DNA of 64,000 nt from Jaenimonas drosophilae (lineage: Eukaryota; Euglenozoa; Kinetoplastea; Trypanosomatida; Trypanosomatidae): positions 1 to 64,000 of the forward strand of contig JASAON010001620.1 of the NCBI GenBank assembly GCA_030849065.1, in the 5' to 3' direction. The position numbers were made by a program, and so were the translations under genes. Shown in pieces: positions 19,038-28,575 of the stretch (the first letter of the stretch is position 1; each line of letters opens with the position of its first letter). Below the pieces are notes generated by a model. The model did no database searches. It was not told the origin of the DNA and saw nothing but the letters and a program-made list of their open reading frames with translations.

Positions 19038-20696
19038 TCAGCAATGGGACTCAATGAGATTAGCCATGTGATCCACGTACTCAGCAATCTCATTGAGGCG
19101 GCCTCGGTGGCGATCCTGCTCCGTTTGAACAATGTCCTGCGCACGTTCTGTCAGGAGCTTCTCCTCCGCACGAAGATGGTTCAGCTCCAACTCCTCTAGC
19201 CGCTTACGCCGCGTTTCAAACCACTCTGCGAGGATTTTTTGATACTCCTCCCTATTGTCTAGAAGTGCAGCTAAGCTCTCATCCTGTCGGCCAGTCATGT
19301 AGTACTCATCCCCGCCATGCTCACGTTTCTGACGTTGTTCATAAACGGTATCTAGAGCTGAGCGAATGGAGAGCTGGAGATCACCCTCAAGCTTCATAAA
19401 GTTCTCAAAAGAGCTCTGCAAGAGTACATCCACGGCGTCACCCTTCCACTTGGTAAGCGTACTGTTGTTTAACGCCTCGAAGATGTCATACTGATCTGCC
19501 TCCTTCTCTAGCAGTGCGGATTGCAACTCACGAAGAGCCATGCGAAGTTCATCCGCCTCCTCATTAGAGAGCATCTCCTGGTCAAGCTTGCCAATACCAC
19601 GTGGGAAGTGGCGTTTCATCTCCTTCTCATAGTGACGAATGAGCTCCTTCGATGCGGTGGTATTCTTCTGATTGTACGTGGTCTTGGCAACAAGGTAGGA
19701 CTTCTCGTCAGTATCACGCCTGCTTCGGATTGCTTTCATCGCATCCGCGAGTTCCTTTGCCATATCATTGAAGTCATTCGTGTAGTGATCCAGAATCTCC
19801 TTGGACACGGAGATAACCAAGTCACAACGAAGAAAATCAATAACACTACGGCCGTCTGTTTGGAGGGCGAAGAGCTCATCGCATAATTTGTTTTCATCGG
19901 GGCAGTTGATGCGTTCATACTCTGCGCGCGCAGCCGTCTCCTCTGACTTCACCTTGGCATCAGCTAGCTTCTTTTCATCCTCCTCCTCAACCGGCAGCAG
20001 GTTCTCACGCTGCTCCTCACGTGCGGCAGCAATCTCCTGCTCCTTCACGAGGTGGCCATCCAAGAATTTAATGGTCGAGACAAATGCGAGAAGGCGTACA
20101 CGGTAGTGTGGGGTGCTCTCGATGCGGCAGCCCTTCAAAATGAGAACCCGAAGAGTCTTTATGCGGTGCAAGTAACGAGCAGTCTCATCAAGATTATCAA
20201 TCAGATTGTTTCCGAGACTCAAAGTTGTGAGCTTGGTGAGGTGATCAATGCCTGTGACGGAAGTTACCTGATTGGCAAAGAGGGAGAGATTCTCTAGCTC
20301 GGTCAGCTGTTCTAGACCCTCCATACTGGTGATTTCATTGAAGCTGAGGTCTAACCACTTGAGCTTGGTGAGGTGGTCTATGTTCTCAATGCACTTGATG
20401 TGGTTGTTATCCAAACACAGCTTTGTCAGATTTCCCAGGCCTGAGAGATTCTCAATCTTTCCAATACGGCGATAGGAAATCAAGAGTGTATCTACCTTGT
20501 GCAGTGGCACTGTTGCTACCTCCGTCTGGAGCTTGTCCTTGACAAGTACCTCCTCACGGTTACCCACAACCCGCAGGCGCTCTTCATCAGTGGACGCCGC
20601 AGGAGCGAGGTAGATGCAATCACGAATGAGAGTCTCGTCCACCACGTTCTCCCGCGGCTGTTTCATCAGGGAGTACACTGCATACCCCTTAGACAT
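19038..20696 (-). CDS. DRC3: Dynein regulatory complex subunit 3 (LRRC48-like)
   Basis: A 552-residue protein with SDS22-type leucine-rich repeats at about 68-215 (IGKIENLSGLGNLTKLCLDN, IENIDHLTKLKWLDLSFNEI, LEQLTELENLSLFANQVTSV, LTTLSLGNNLIDNL), an LRR cap (RVLILKGC to LDGHLV) and then a long charged coiled coil to the C-terminus. Order, length and repeat wording match DRC3/LRRC48, a subunit of the nexin-dynein regulatory complex that links outer doublets in motile axonemes and controls beating. Its presence says the organism builds a motile flagellum. The start MSKGYAVY at 20694-20696 gives a full-length family N-terminus. Confidence 0.85.
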   Translation of the reverse strand: MSKGYAVYSLMKQPRENVVDETLIRDCIYLAPAASTDEERLRVVGNREEVLVKDKLQTEVATVPLHKVDTLLISYRRIGKIENLSGLGNLTKLCLDNNHIKCIENIDHLTKLKWLDLSFNEITSMEGLEQLTELENLSLFANQVTSVTGIDHLTKLTTLSLGNNLIDNLDETARYLHRIKTLRVLILKGCRIESTPHYRVRLLAFVSTIKFLDGHLVKEQEIAAAREEQRENLLPVEEEDEKKLADAKVKSEETAARAEYERINCPDENKLCDELFALQTDGRSVIDFLRCDLVISVSKEILDHYTNDFNDMAKELADAMKAIRSRRDTDEKSYLVAKTTYNQKNTTASKELIRHYEKEMKRHFPRGIGKLDQEMLSNEEADELRMALRELQSALLEKEADQYDIFEALNNSTLTKWKGDAVDVLLQSSFENFMKLEGDLQLSIRSALDTVYEQRQKREHGGDEYYMTGRQDESLAALLDNREEYQKILAEWFETRRKRLEELELNHLRAEEKLLTERAQDIVQTEQDRHRGRLNEIAEYVDHMANLIESHC

Positions 20697-22374
20697 GGTG
20701 GTGCAGAGGTGCTCAAGGTCTCCGTGTAAATAGCCCTAAATATAATTGAGAAAACAGATGAGTAGGATGAGTAGCATGGAGAAGTGGGGAGGCGGTGAAG
20801 ATACGCAGAGGCAAACAATGTGTGATGTGCACACCGCAGACAACGTTTACGAAGATAAAGGGTTTTGTAATATACTCCAAACTTGTCTTTTTCTCCTAAA
20901 AAAAAATCACTGAGGCTCCCGTAGATCTCGGAGGAACGCTGAAGGGACAAGAAAAAGAAAATCACTGGTATGGAGGAGATCCAATGGATCAGATGCTGCT
21001 CATGTAGTAGTTTCGGGATGAGCGGTGGCTAAGATATATGGTGTGCGCACAGAATGAACACCGAGGAACCACCGCAGCACTGCAAACTTGGTTTATCATG
21101 GGTCTATTTTGTTTTTCGTTACGGAGGGTGTGGGTTAAGCCCTCAAGCAGCAAACGGTAGGTACACACCAATCCAATTGCGTCCCAAATAGAAACTGAAA
21201 GAAATGGTGCATGTACATTTGCTGGCTGAACAAAAAAACAAAAAACAGACTTGAACACATCCGAATCATCTCAGCATCAATGGGAAGGTCTCATCAACTG
21301 AAGACGCAATTGATCATGAAGCAGAGTAGATGAGACATTGGGAATGAAACCTTACGGGTTCCGAAACTGCACAAACTGGAAAGAAGGGGAGGGGGAGAAC
21401 AAAAAAGGGGGAGAGGGGAGAATATCAAAGCCTGCGTGAAGAAAGAAAACAAAGGAAAGTGGACAGAAGGGAGAGGAAGGTACGGTTCTCTGCTCAACTG
21501 CGGTGTGAAGCTCACTGATCAACAGCAACAGAATGAGGACAACATATAAGGCCGTGGAGAAATGAGGCTATCCCTTCTATACCAAACCTTCACATGAACT
21601 GATGGTGGTATATAGAAGGGTAGCTGGGAGGGGGGAAAAAAAAGGGGGGTGAAAAAGTATCATCTTGACTGTCCTGGCATTGGCGCTTTTGGGATCGAAT
21701 CGTACCTCCTGATTGAGGTAGGGATCCGGGATAGAGGGAGGAAACAGACATGCGGGAGAGAGAGTGATACGAACGCAAGTGAGAAAAAGAACAAAATATG
21801 AAAAGAAAAAAGTCACAAGTTCTTTGGAGCACCCGCCTGAGTAGTAGGAAGAAAACAAAAAAACGATGAAAGAACATCTTAGAAGAAACGTGCACGCTCA
21901 ACAGGGGGCCGGGTTTCCAGTCTCCAACAAGAACAAGAACAAAGAGAGGCGGAAGGACATGGGAGAGGAGGAAAGAATCAGCCAACAACACAAAACAAGA
22001 AAAAAACAAGATTGGCGCGCTTGTGAGCGTCCCTCGACGTGCAATGTACAATCTGGGACACAAACAACTCCATTACAATATGAACGTCCAACTGAAAACG
22101 AAAATCTGGGAGCAAGGTGGAAAGCAGAAAACAGAAAACAGAAGAAAGTGAGGGCAGGGGGAGCGAAGAAAAGTCAACAGTGCCATTTCGTGACAAAAAG
22201 GGGGGAGGAGAAGGCAGTACAAGAACAAAACATCAAAATAAAATATCGGTAGCTTTCTCAAGGAATAAACAAGGAGAGAATGCCGTGCGTTACGCATGGC
22301 TTGTAACGAACAAGGAGTAGGGTAGGTAGGTGGTTCAATATGGCAAAGAACAAACAAGACGTAAATATGTTGGG
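20697..22374. other. Long pyrimidine-rich (minus strand) untranslated region
   Basis: Almost 1.7 kb without a supported gene. The plus strand is strongly purine-rich over long stretches (for example 21360-21480, 21625-21655, 21770-22010, 22090-22250), so the minus strand is C/T-rich. Reading frames here are Phe/Leu/Ser-rich artefacts of that composition. It most likely comprises the 3' UTR of the cyclin mRNA and the 5' UTR of DRC3. Long 3' UTRs are common on regulated kinetoplastid mRNAs. An unrecognised non-coding RNA is possible. Confidence 0.55.
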
Positions 22375-23043
22375 TTATGGGCTTGCCTGTGAAAACCCGC
22401 GATCCAGTTCGAATTCGCTGTGGTGCGGGGAGGCTGCAGTGGTGGCTGAGAGTGGTGGCGTACTTACACATGACGAGCAGCCATTTGTGCTTCGGCTTGA
22501 ATAATTTCGTTCGTCGGAAACGACCATTGTGGAGGAGCTCATCTCGCGAATTATCATGTTGTACTCATCGACCCAAACTTCTGCTCGAAAGTCAATTAGA
22601 CTTGCCAAGAAGTTCAGCTCCATGCTCCGCAAGTCCTCCGTGGAGATACCACCAAGGTGGGAGTAATAGTGCATGGAGTACACCGTCTCATCTCGAACCT
22701 TCAAGGCCACCACAATGGCGGACAGCAGGAGGCGATGCTCGGTATAGTCGTTGAGGGGGAATCCGGCCAGCGTCACACGACGGAGGTACGCCATTGCATA
22801 AACAAAGGATTCGGGCGAGCAGTAAAAGAAGTTTGTGAGCCTGGCCACGTATTGGTTCAGGGGAATACCGGGAACCGAGGTGGCGGTGAAGAACTCGTAG
22901 CTAGGAAACACCTTGTTGACCGGCGGGGCGTTGATGTTCGTTTGCTGATAGTTGCGGAGATTCTTCATGTAGAGGGTAACCATGTCTGCCAGGCTGTACC
23001 CCTCTGGATTAGCTACGGTGACAATGCTGTTCTTGCTGTGCAT
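22375..23043 (-). CDS. PHO80-like (U-type) cyclin
   Basis: A 222-residue protein whose middle is a cyclin box of the PHO80 type: helix PLNQYVARLTNFFYCSPES, then VYAMAYLRRVTLAGFPLNDY, TEHRLLLSAIVVALKVRDE, and MELNFLASLIDFRAEVWV. Such cyclins partner CDK-like CRKs in trypanosomatids and govern G1 entry or nutrient responses. Residues 175-222 are Ser/Thr-rich and probably disordered. The ATG at 23041-23043 lies seven bases after CTTGTTTACCTCTCAG, a strong trans-splice acceptor, so the 54 upstream in-frame residues are not translated. Which numbered CYC it corresponds to cannot be told by eye. Confidence 0.85.
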   Translation of the reverse strand: MHSKNSIVTVANPEGYSLADMVTLYMKNLRNYQQTNINAPPVNKVFPSYEFFTATSVPGIPLNQYVARLTNFFYCSPESFVYAMAYLRRVTLAGFPLNDYTEHRLLLSAIVVALKVRDETVYSMHYYSHLGGISTEDLRSMELNFLASLIDFRAEVWVDEYNMIIREMSSSTMVVSDERNYSSRSTNGCSSCVSTPPLSATTAASPHHSEFELDRGFSQASP

Positions 23044-23516
23044 GGTTGGCTGAGAGGTAAACAAGTCTGAAGAAGTGGAGAATGAATGTTTGTAGGTGGA
23101 TTGTCGTAGGGAGCTACGGATGAGGTTCTTGGTTAAGGAAAGAAGTTGTAGTAAGAAGTAAGAGGATGTGTAAACAGGATAAATGGGCGAACTGTCAGCA
23201 ATCACATAAACTTAACACCAGAGTGTCACCCATAATAGGACTGAAGGAGGGGGGGCAAAAGAACACAGGCAATTCGACTGGGCCATCCGACCGGCGAACT
23301 CTCGGGGGCAGCTTCCCATGGCGAACGCGGATGGCGTTGGCATAACAACAACAAAAGCCAAAAGGAACAAAAGAAAAAGTGGAAACGTCACCGCTTACAT
23401 GCCTCATTGTGTACAGCGTCGCTCAGTGCACGACCACCAACTCAAGTGAAATAGGGCCCAAGACAGCCAGAGTTGTGGTGAATTTCTTGGCGTCCCCTTG
23501 ATGCATTCTCTGGTTA
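23044..23516. other. Intergenic region, no gene seen
   Basis: Apart from the cyclin acceptor at its left edge, this interval shows only short frames. It is presumed to be the cyclin 5' flank and the 3' UTR of the Pro/Ala-rich protein gene. Confidence 0.5.
23050..23080 (-). promoter_or_regulatory. Predicted trans-splice acceptor for the cyclin gene
   Basis: The minus strand reads a C/T-rich run ending in TTTACCTCTCAG, AG at 23050-23051, directly before the cyclin ATG. Confidence 0.8.
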
Positions 23517-24641
23517 CTAGTGTTCTTCCCCACTACCTGGTGCACCAGGAACAAAGGGAATGGCTTCCACATTGGTTCCTGCACGCGTCGGGGCGGCGGC
23601 CTGGCTGAGTGCCGCCGCCGATATCTGTGTGGGCATTCCTTGAGCGCCTAGTGGGTAGTGGCCGAGAGCGGCGTATGTGACGAACTGTGGCTGGGCATAA
23701 ACTGGCTGTGCAACGTAGGGAACCTGATATCCATACATGGGGTAGGATGCAGGATGAATAGCGGCCTGAGAATGTGCGGCGACGATCTGTGCTGGGGCAG
23801 GGCTCATACTTGGCATCGTCATTGGGGGCTGCATGGTAGGCATGGTTGCCATGACCATTGGTGGTTCAGCTGCAGGGATACCAGGACTCTTCATGCCGCC
23901 ATACACGCCGAAGCCAACCGCAGAGGCAGAGGCTGTTGTTGCTGCCGATACTGGTGTAGACGTCTTCTTTGGCTCCGTGGTGTGAAACGTCACGGGACCG
24001 TCCGCCTCACCCCAGATGGGATCATGAAATAAGGCTAAGGAACTCCCTTGGGCGTCCTCCAATTTGGCCACAGACGCTCCACCCGTGGTGGTCGCCGTCG
24101 CGGCCGTCGTCGCGGGAGCGGGCTGACTCATACCTGGGATGTTGATTCCGGAGATGTACTCGAACTGATTGGCAGTGCTACTGCTGTTCAGGACAGGGAA
24201 CACTGGATCTGAGGATACTGACTGAGCTGCAGGAGTTGGACTCGTCCCTCCACTTGGACGAACAGCGGCGCTGCTTGGCTGGGGGCTCATCCGCTGCGGA
24301 GCAGTCTTGAACTTGTCTGCGTTTTCTGTTGCTGGTCTGTCTTTCTCTTCCACTTTCACCTCCGACGCCGCCTTTAACTTCTGTGCCAGGGTTTGGTTCG
24401 ACTTTGGCAACGGAATGCTTGGCCCGCCAGTGCTCCCAACTTTTTGCTCCACCTTTGGCTTTGTCTTTGCTTGTTGCTGAACGGGAACAGTTGATTGCGG
24501 AGCAGCTGGTGCCTTGGTAACGGCCTCACCAGAATCTCTCAAGTTGATAACAGTGAGGTTTCCAGTTTTCGTTCTCCATACATGCACGTTTGGGTTGGAC
24601 CACGCGGGGAGGTCCTCTGGCTTCTTTCTGGCCTTCTCCAT
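23517..24641 (-). CDS. Low-complexity Pro/Ala/Met-rich protein
   Basis: A 374-residue protein with no recognised domain. The first 40 residues look ordered and may be conserved (LPAWSNPNVHVWRTKTGNLT, then VINLRDSGEAV). The rest is Pro/Ala/Ser/Thr-rich, with a Met-Pro run (MATMPTMQPPMTMPSMSP, about 275-292) and a Tyr/Gln/Pro stretch (YPMYGYQVPYVAQPVYAQPQ). It ends EAIPFVPGAPGSGEEH. Such composition is common in RNA granule and mRNA-binding proteins, and MKT1 and a CCCH protein are encoded in the same unit, but a link is only a guess. The start at 24639-24641 is the first ATG. Confidence 0.65.
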   Translation of the reverse strand: MEKARKKPEDLPAWSNPNVHVWRTKTGNLTVINLRDSGEAVTKAPAAPQSTVPVQQQAKTKPKVEQKVGSTGGPSIPLPKSNQTLAQKLKAASEVKVEEKDRPATENADKFKTAPQRMSPQPSSAAVRPSGGTSPTPAAQSVSSDPVFPVLNSSSTANQFEYISGINIPGMSQPAPATTAATATTTGGASVAKLEDAQGSSLALFHDPIWGEADGPVTFHTTEPKKTSTPVSAATTASASAVGFGVYGGMKSPGIPAAEPPMVMATMPTMQPPMTMPSMSPAPAQIVAAHSQAAIHPASYPMYGYQVPYVAQPVYAQPQFVTYAALGHYPLGAQGMPTQISAAALSQAAAPTRAGTNVEAIPFVPGAPGSGEEH

Positions 24642-24991
24642 AGAGGTTTGTTGCAGTGTTGGTGTTTTCTTGGTTAATTCACAGTAGAGAATAAAGGATT
24701 GGGAAAAAAGGGACTTCAGCCAACAATCCTGATAAGCGGCTGGCTTCGTTTTCGGGAAAATTCCACGATAGCTTTTCCTTCCTTGAGACGCTCACGCACA
24801 GCACTTTGTGAGCCCTACTGCAACAACAAAAAAGTGATAATAATCATCAGAGAGAACAAGGACGGAGACAACAATGATAAATGAGTTCAGTAGAATGACA
24901 CCCGCTCTCTTTCTGGAGTGCAGTTGAATGGACGTCATCAAAGAAGGTTCCCCGAAGATTGAAACACGTTTCACCACTGCAAAAGGCGGCT
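24642..24991. other. Intergenic region, no gene seen
   Basis: A 350-base spacer holding the 5' flank of the Pro/Ala-rich gene and the presumed 3' UTR of the CDK5RAP3-like gene. Short frames only. Confidence 0.5.
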
Positions 24992-26146
24992 TCACACAAT
25001 TTTGTTGATATCGCCACAAATTTTGATCTCTCTGCCAGGAAACATGATTCCAATCTTCTCCACACACAAATCCCGGTAGCTTCGTACCCGATCCGTCAGT
25101 TCAATCAGGCGTGGCTCTAGAAACTGTTCTTCCTTCTCAACCTCCACCGCTCGTGTCTGGTGATTAGCTTTCCGGTTAAGGGCTGCAGTAACGCCCTTGT
25201 GGAAGTTTCGAAGCGTTTCCTCAAAGGCTTCACGTGCCCGATGAGTTGTTTTCATACGAACGAACTGAGATTGTTTGGATGTGGTTATGGTGCTCAGCAT
25301 CTCTGACGCTTCTTCTGTAAATGCATCAAGTTTCGTCGAGTTCCCCTGAAAGGATAGCTCTCTGGCGAAGCACAGAGCGGCTTTAAGCTCTGTAATGATA
25401 CGCGAACGATCAATACTACGTGAAAGGTCCACGGAAAATGCTCCGTTCAATTTCGTTGGCAGCTGATCTTGTGTCACCGCAGCGACTTGAACGTGGCTCT
25501 CTTCCTCATCCCATTGAATATGCACTGCCGGGGCATCTGTCAGCGGTGCAGCATCGAGGTCATCATCATCCCCCCAATCAATTGATGGGCCCTCATCCTC
25601 CTCATTAGACTTGCTGTTCCCAGGGTCTGACGCCATCTGTACAGAAAGGTGGCACTCCTCTGACACGCGATACAGCCATGGAAAGCTCCTGTCTAGGGGA
25701 ATGGGGGTAGTGAGTGCAGCGGCTGCGCTCTCGTACTGTTGGAAGAAGGAGGGCAGAGCGGCTGCAGCAAACTTCTTTAGCTCTTCTGTCATTTCCACAC
25801 AGCTCTGCTCGATCTTGGCATCGATGATACGATCCGCTGCAGCGGCATCGCAACCGTTCAATACAGCAAGGTCATACTGCACCAAGAACGTACGCTGTCG
25901 CTCTTCCAGAGAGAGAACAACGCGATCTGCTTCCTCAATGACGCGGTTGCACTCTGTCATGGCGGCGCTGAGCTTTTTCAGCTTCTTTTGTTCAGCCGGG
26001 ATATCGTATTGTACGAGTTGAACAAGTGAGGGAACCATGTCAAGAAGTTCAGCAAATGCCTTCTTATGACTGCGCTGTAACGTTGATTGACGGTCTCTCA
26101 GCCATTCTTCGAGCTGCTGGTAGTGAATTGCTATAGGAGGATCCAT
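24992..26146 (-). CDS. CDK5RAP3: CDK5RAP3 / C53 homologue (UFMylation, ER-phagy)
   Basis: A 384-residue protein. The N-terminus IAIHYQQLEEWLRDRQ matches the C53 opening, and the C-terminal coil ends with IGIMFPGREIKICG, matching the RY.GRPVN-type ending of the family. In between is a disordered acidic segment with a canonical IDWG motif (189-192, PSIDWGDDDD) and a second variant, IQWDEEE, at about 210-216. In plants and animals, IDWG motifs of C53 bind UFM1 and ATG8, and C53 works with the UFL1-DDRGK1 ligase on stalled ER ribosomes and in ER-phagy. The protein is shorter than human C53 (about 506 residues). It implies a UFM1 pathway here. Confidence 0.8.
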   Translation of the reverse strand: MDPPIAIHYQQLEEWLRDRQSTLQRSHKKAFAELLDMVPSLVQLVQYDIPAEQKKLKKLSAAMTECNRVIEEADRVVLSLEERQRTFLVQYDLAVLNGCDAAAADRIIDAKIEQSCVEMTEELKKFAAAALPSFFQQYESAAAALTTPIPLDRSFPWLYRVSEECHLSVQMASDPGNSKSNEEDEGPSIDWGDDDDLDAAPLTDAPAVHIQWDEEESHVQVAAVTQDQLPTKLNGAFSVDLSRSIDRSRIITELKAALCFARELSFQGNSTKLDAFTEEASEMLSTITTSKQSQFVRMKTTHRAREAFEETLRNFHKGVTAALNRKANHQTRAVEVEKEEQFLEPRLIELTDRVRSYRDLCVEKIGIMFPGREIKICGDINKIV

Positions 26147-26161
26147 GGTGCTACGGGAAGA

Positions 26162-26332
26162 TCAATGTGTCATCCAGAGCACATGCCATCCTTTGGGTAC
26201 GTTTCGTTGAATGCAGTAGAAGAAAAGCAAGATACACAAGGAGATGATGAGGATGATATTCTTTGATGCACTGTGGTAATCATGATCCAGTTGTTGCGTT
26301 CGCCATAACCGGCGTTCTGTCATTGCATTCAT
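26162..26332 (-). CDS. Possible small membrane protein
   Basis: A 56-residue frame starting at the ATG at 26330-26332, the first in frame after a strong acceptor (TTTTTTCCACTTCGCAG, about 75 bases upstream). It has a charged N-terminus (TERRLWRTQQLDHDYHS) and one membrane segment (NIILIISLCILLFFYC), then a short tail. The frame can be extended upstream to 103 residues, but that passes through the pyrimidine tract and is unlikely. It sits between CDK5RAP3 and ATP synthase delta. It could be a genuine tiny mitochondrial or ER protein, or part of an untranslated region. No family recognised. Confidence 0.35.
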   Translation of the reverse strand: MNAMTERRLWRTQQLDHDYHSASKNIILIISLCILLFFYCIQRNVPKGWHVLWMTH

Positions 26333-26608
26333 TGTTTTGGTCCAGTGCCACGGATGGGCAAACTTACCATGAGTTATGCTACAAGCGTCAAGTTCCCATC
26401 GTATGGCCTGCGAAGTGGAAAAAACAGCAACGAGAGGAACTGCGAAAAAAGCAGCAGTCCTCATCATCGTCATTCTTCATGGTTGCTGTCCGCTCCGCCT
26501 CCACACATCACTGTCCCAGTACGATTATCCTACTTTTCTTTTTTACCTGCCACGCGCACACGCGCACCTACTAGATTGGGGATCAACAGAACAGCACAGC
26601 AGCAAAAG

Positions 26609-27166
26609 CTACTTGTTCTGCTTCAGAGCCTGGATGACGGCCTCTAGTACTCCAATGCGAATCTCCGTCACGGCCTTCACCTTATCATCCTTGGCGGAGG
26701 ACAGCTGAGCAGTCTGTTCCGCGAGAGCCTTCTCGGCAGAGTCCAGCTCAAGATCAGCCATGGGGATGCACTCCACACAGTTGATGTCGCATGAGCCTTC
26801 GTTGTTCGTGTGGGCGAAACCGCCGCTCGTGAAGTACTTCTGAACGGTGCCGTCCATCAATTCCACGGTGATGGGAGAGGGGACGAGCTGGGTGATTTCG
26901 TAGGCGTGGCAGGGGTAAATGCCGCTCTCTCCATTGACGCCAGCAATCGTCACGCACTTCACGGGGGACTCCTTCAAGAGGAACTCATCCTGACGAGTGA
27001 GGGTCAGTCGGAGAGACTCCAGGTTCTCGTAGTTGGCGTGAAGGTCCTTATCCACCACCTTGCTTTCCATGAATTCAAAGCCTTCAGGAATTTCGTGGGA
27101 GGGCATGTTGTTGAGGAGACGGGCGGTGCAGCCCATCATCATTCGTCGCCCACAGAGACGGAGCAT
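26609..27166 (-). CDS. Mitochondrial F1 ATP synthase delta subunit (bacterial epsilon type)
   Basis: A 185-residue protein. An Arg/Met-rich presequence (MLRLCGRRMMMGC) is followed by a beta-sandwich: LRLTLTRQDEFLLKES, VKCVTIAGVNGESGIYP, ITQLVPSPITVELMDG, VQKYFTSGGFAHTNNEGSCD, and a C-terminal helical hairpin from about 145. The conserved GESGIYPCHA segment corresponds to G.MGILP.H in other epsilon/delta subunits. It sits in the central stalk of mitochondrial ATP synthase. The start at 27164-27166 follows CTCACGCTCAG; the 36 upstream in-frame residues are discarded. Confidence 0.88.
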   Translation of the reverse strand: MLRLCGRRMMMGCTARLLNNMPSHEIPEGFEFMESKVVDKDLHANYENLESLRLTLTRQDEFLLKESPVKCVTIAGVNGESGIYPCHAYEITQLVPSPITVELMDGTVQKYFTSGGFAHTNNEGSCDINCVECIPMADLELDSAEKALAEQTAQLSSAKDDKVKAVTEIRIGVLEAVIQALKQNK

Positions 27167-27178
27167 GATCGATAGTCG

Positions 27179-27210
27179 CTGAGCGTGAGTATCGAGGAAA
27201 GCACTAGGCG
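27179..27210 (-). promoter_or_regulatory. Predicted trans-splice acceptor for ATP synthase delta
   Basis: The minus strand shows TTTCCTCGATACTCACGCTCAG with the AG at 27179-27180, thirteen bases before the ATG. The pyrimidine tract is weaker than at other genes. Confidence 0.55.
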
Positions 27211-27406
27211 GTCTAAGGAAACAGCTATATATATAGTGTATGAGATTGAAGAGGGGCAAAAGGAAGAGGGCCAATCCATAGAAGCTGTAGCGAGCACATC
27301 TTCAGAACGGTGCGCCTGACATGTGGAAGGACGTACCACGCAGTAGTGTCTGTCAACTAATCAAAGTGAAAGCATGAAATGAGGCCAAAAAAATGCCAAA
27401 ATCCGC

Positions 27407-27841
27407 TTACAAACGGCGACCACGGCGGGAGCCCTTTCGGCGGGTGGAGTCGGTGGGGATGGGGGTCACATCCTCGATGCGGCCAATCTTCATGCCAGCG
27501 CGAGCGAGGGCACGGAGGGCGGCCTGGGCGCCAGGGCCGGGGGACTTGGTGCCCACGCCACCGGTGGCGCGCATCTTGACGTGGAGGGCGTTGATGCCGC
27601 ACTCCTTGCAGCGGGCGACGACGTCCTGAGCGGCGAGCATGGCCGCGTAGGGGGAGGACTCATCGCGATCCGCCTTCACCTTCATACCGCCGGTGACCTT
27701 CACGAAGGTCTCGCGGCCGGACATGTCCGTGACGTGGACGAAGGTATCGTTGAAGGAGGCGTAGATGTGGACCACACCAAAGACAAGGGTGTCCTTGGCC
27801 ACGTTGGGGCCGTAGGCCTTGACTTCCTGCTTCTTGGACAT
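27407..27841 (-). CDS. RPS14: 40S ribosomal protein S14 (uS11)
   Basis: A 144-residue protein with the uS11 hallmarks: [74 protein letters not shown] and the basic tail [13 protein letters not shown]. It lies on the platform of the small subunit near the mRNA exit. A clean C/T tract (complement of about 27868-27885) and GAATAG precede the ATG. Length and sequence are as expected, so the call is secure. Confidence 0.97.
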   Translation of the reverse strand: MSKKQEVKAYGPNVAKDTLVFGVVHIYASFNDTFVHVTDMSGRETFVKVTGGMKVKADRDESSPYAAMLAAQDVVARCKECGINALHVKMRATGGVGTKSPGPGAQAALRALARAGMKIGRIEDVTPIPTDSTRRKGSRRGRRL

Positions 27842-28575
27842 ATTTGAGGCTATTCAAGGAACAAAGATACAAGAGAAGAGAGAAATTGAAAAATTAGTTT
27901 CAACAGAGGGATATGGTAGAAGTCGGATAGTACATAGTACGTTGAGGGTGAGAACACAAAGAGAAGAAGAGCACTTCGCTGCCCACTATTGCGGTACGCT
28001 GGATCTCAAGCTCGTGGCGCACACTGCACGCCTTATCCCCATCAATCAACATGGCAAGTCCGCATACGTCACCGACTGCTGACGTTATCGCCGTGCGGTA
28101 TCCTGTCAGTCATCAATCGCCCAACCCTCAGAATTCCACAAAAAGGCCGCACGCTTGGTCCAAATCACGACGTGAAAACAAAAAGAGTAGGCAAAAATAG
28201 GGGAAACCATTATTTTAACAGGGGATGAGCCTTCATCAAGTCCTCCATCACTTGCTCATCTCTATTGTGTGTGTGTGTGTGTGTGAGGGTGGAGAGAAAG
28301 GAGAGTGGTGTCCAGGGTACGTGAGCTACAGGGAAGAACACGTAGTGGTGGTAGTGGTGGTGGTTCACATGCTGTGGGAGTTGGAGGACATCAACCCGCT
28401 CAGACTTCACATAGGTGCGCTGACTAGAACAGCAACAACTCCCACTACTCTCGTTCATTGGAGAGAATGATGGGAAGGGCCATAATGATGACAAACGATG
28501 CGCGTGAAGCAGCAGACGATATCTGGCAGTAGAATAGTGAAAGCGAAATGATCCTGGTGAAAACAGAAACGGCCA
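27842..28575. other. Intergenic / 3' UTR region with a (TG)10 microsatellite
   Basis: About 730 bases. The left end holds the S14 acceptor; the rest is probably the 3' UTR of SRPK. It contains a TG dinucleotide repeat at 28266-28285 and a GTGGTGGTAG-like imperfect repeat at about 28342-28366. No gene is supported. Confidence 0.6.
28266..28285. repeat. (TG)10 dinucleotide microsatellite
   Basis: Twenty bases of perfect TG repeat lie in the presumed 3' UTR of SRPK (CA repeat on the transcribed sense). Repeat length may vary between strains. Confidence 0.95.

Noticed and set aside
21590..22063. 157-codon minus frame with apparent membrane segments
   Set aside because: Phe/Leu/Ser-rich translation of pyrimidine-saturated sequence; no acceptor or family support.
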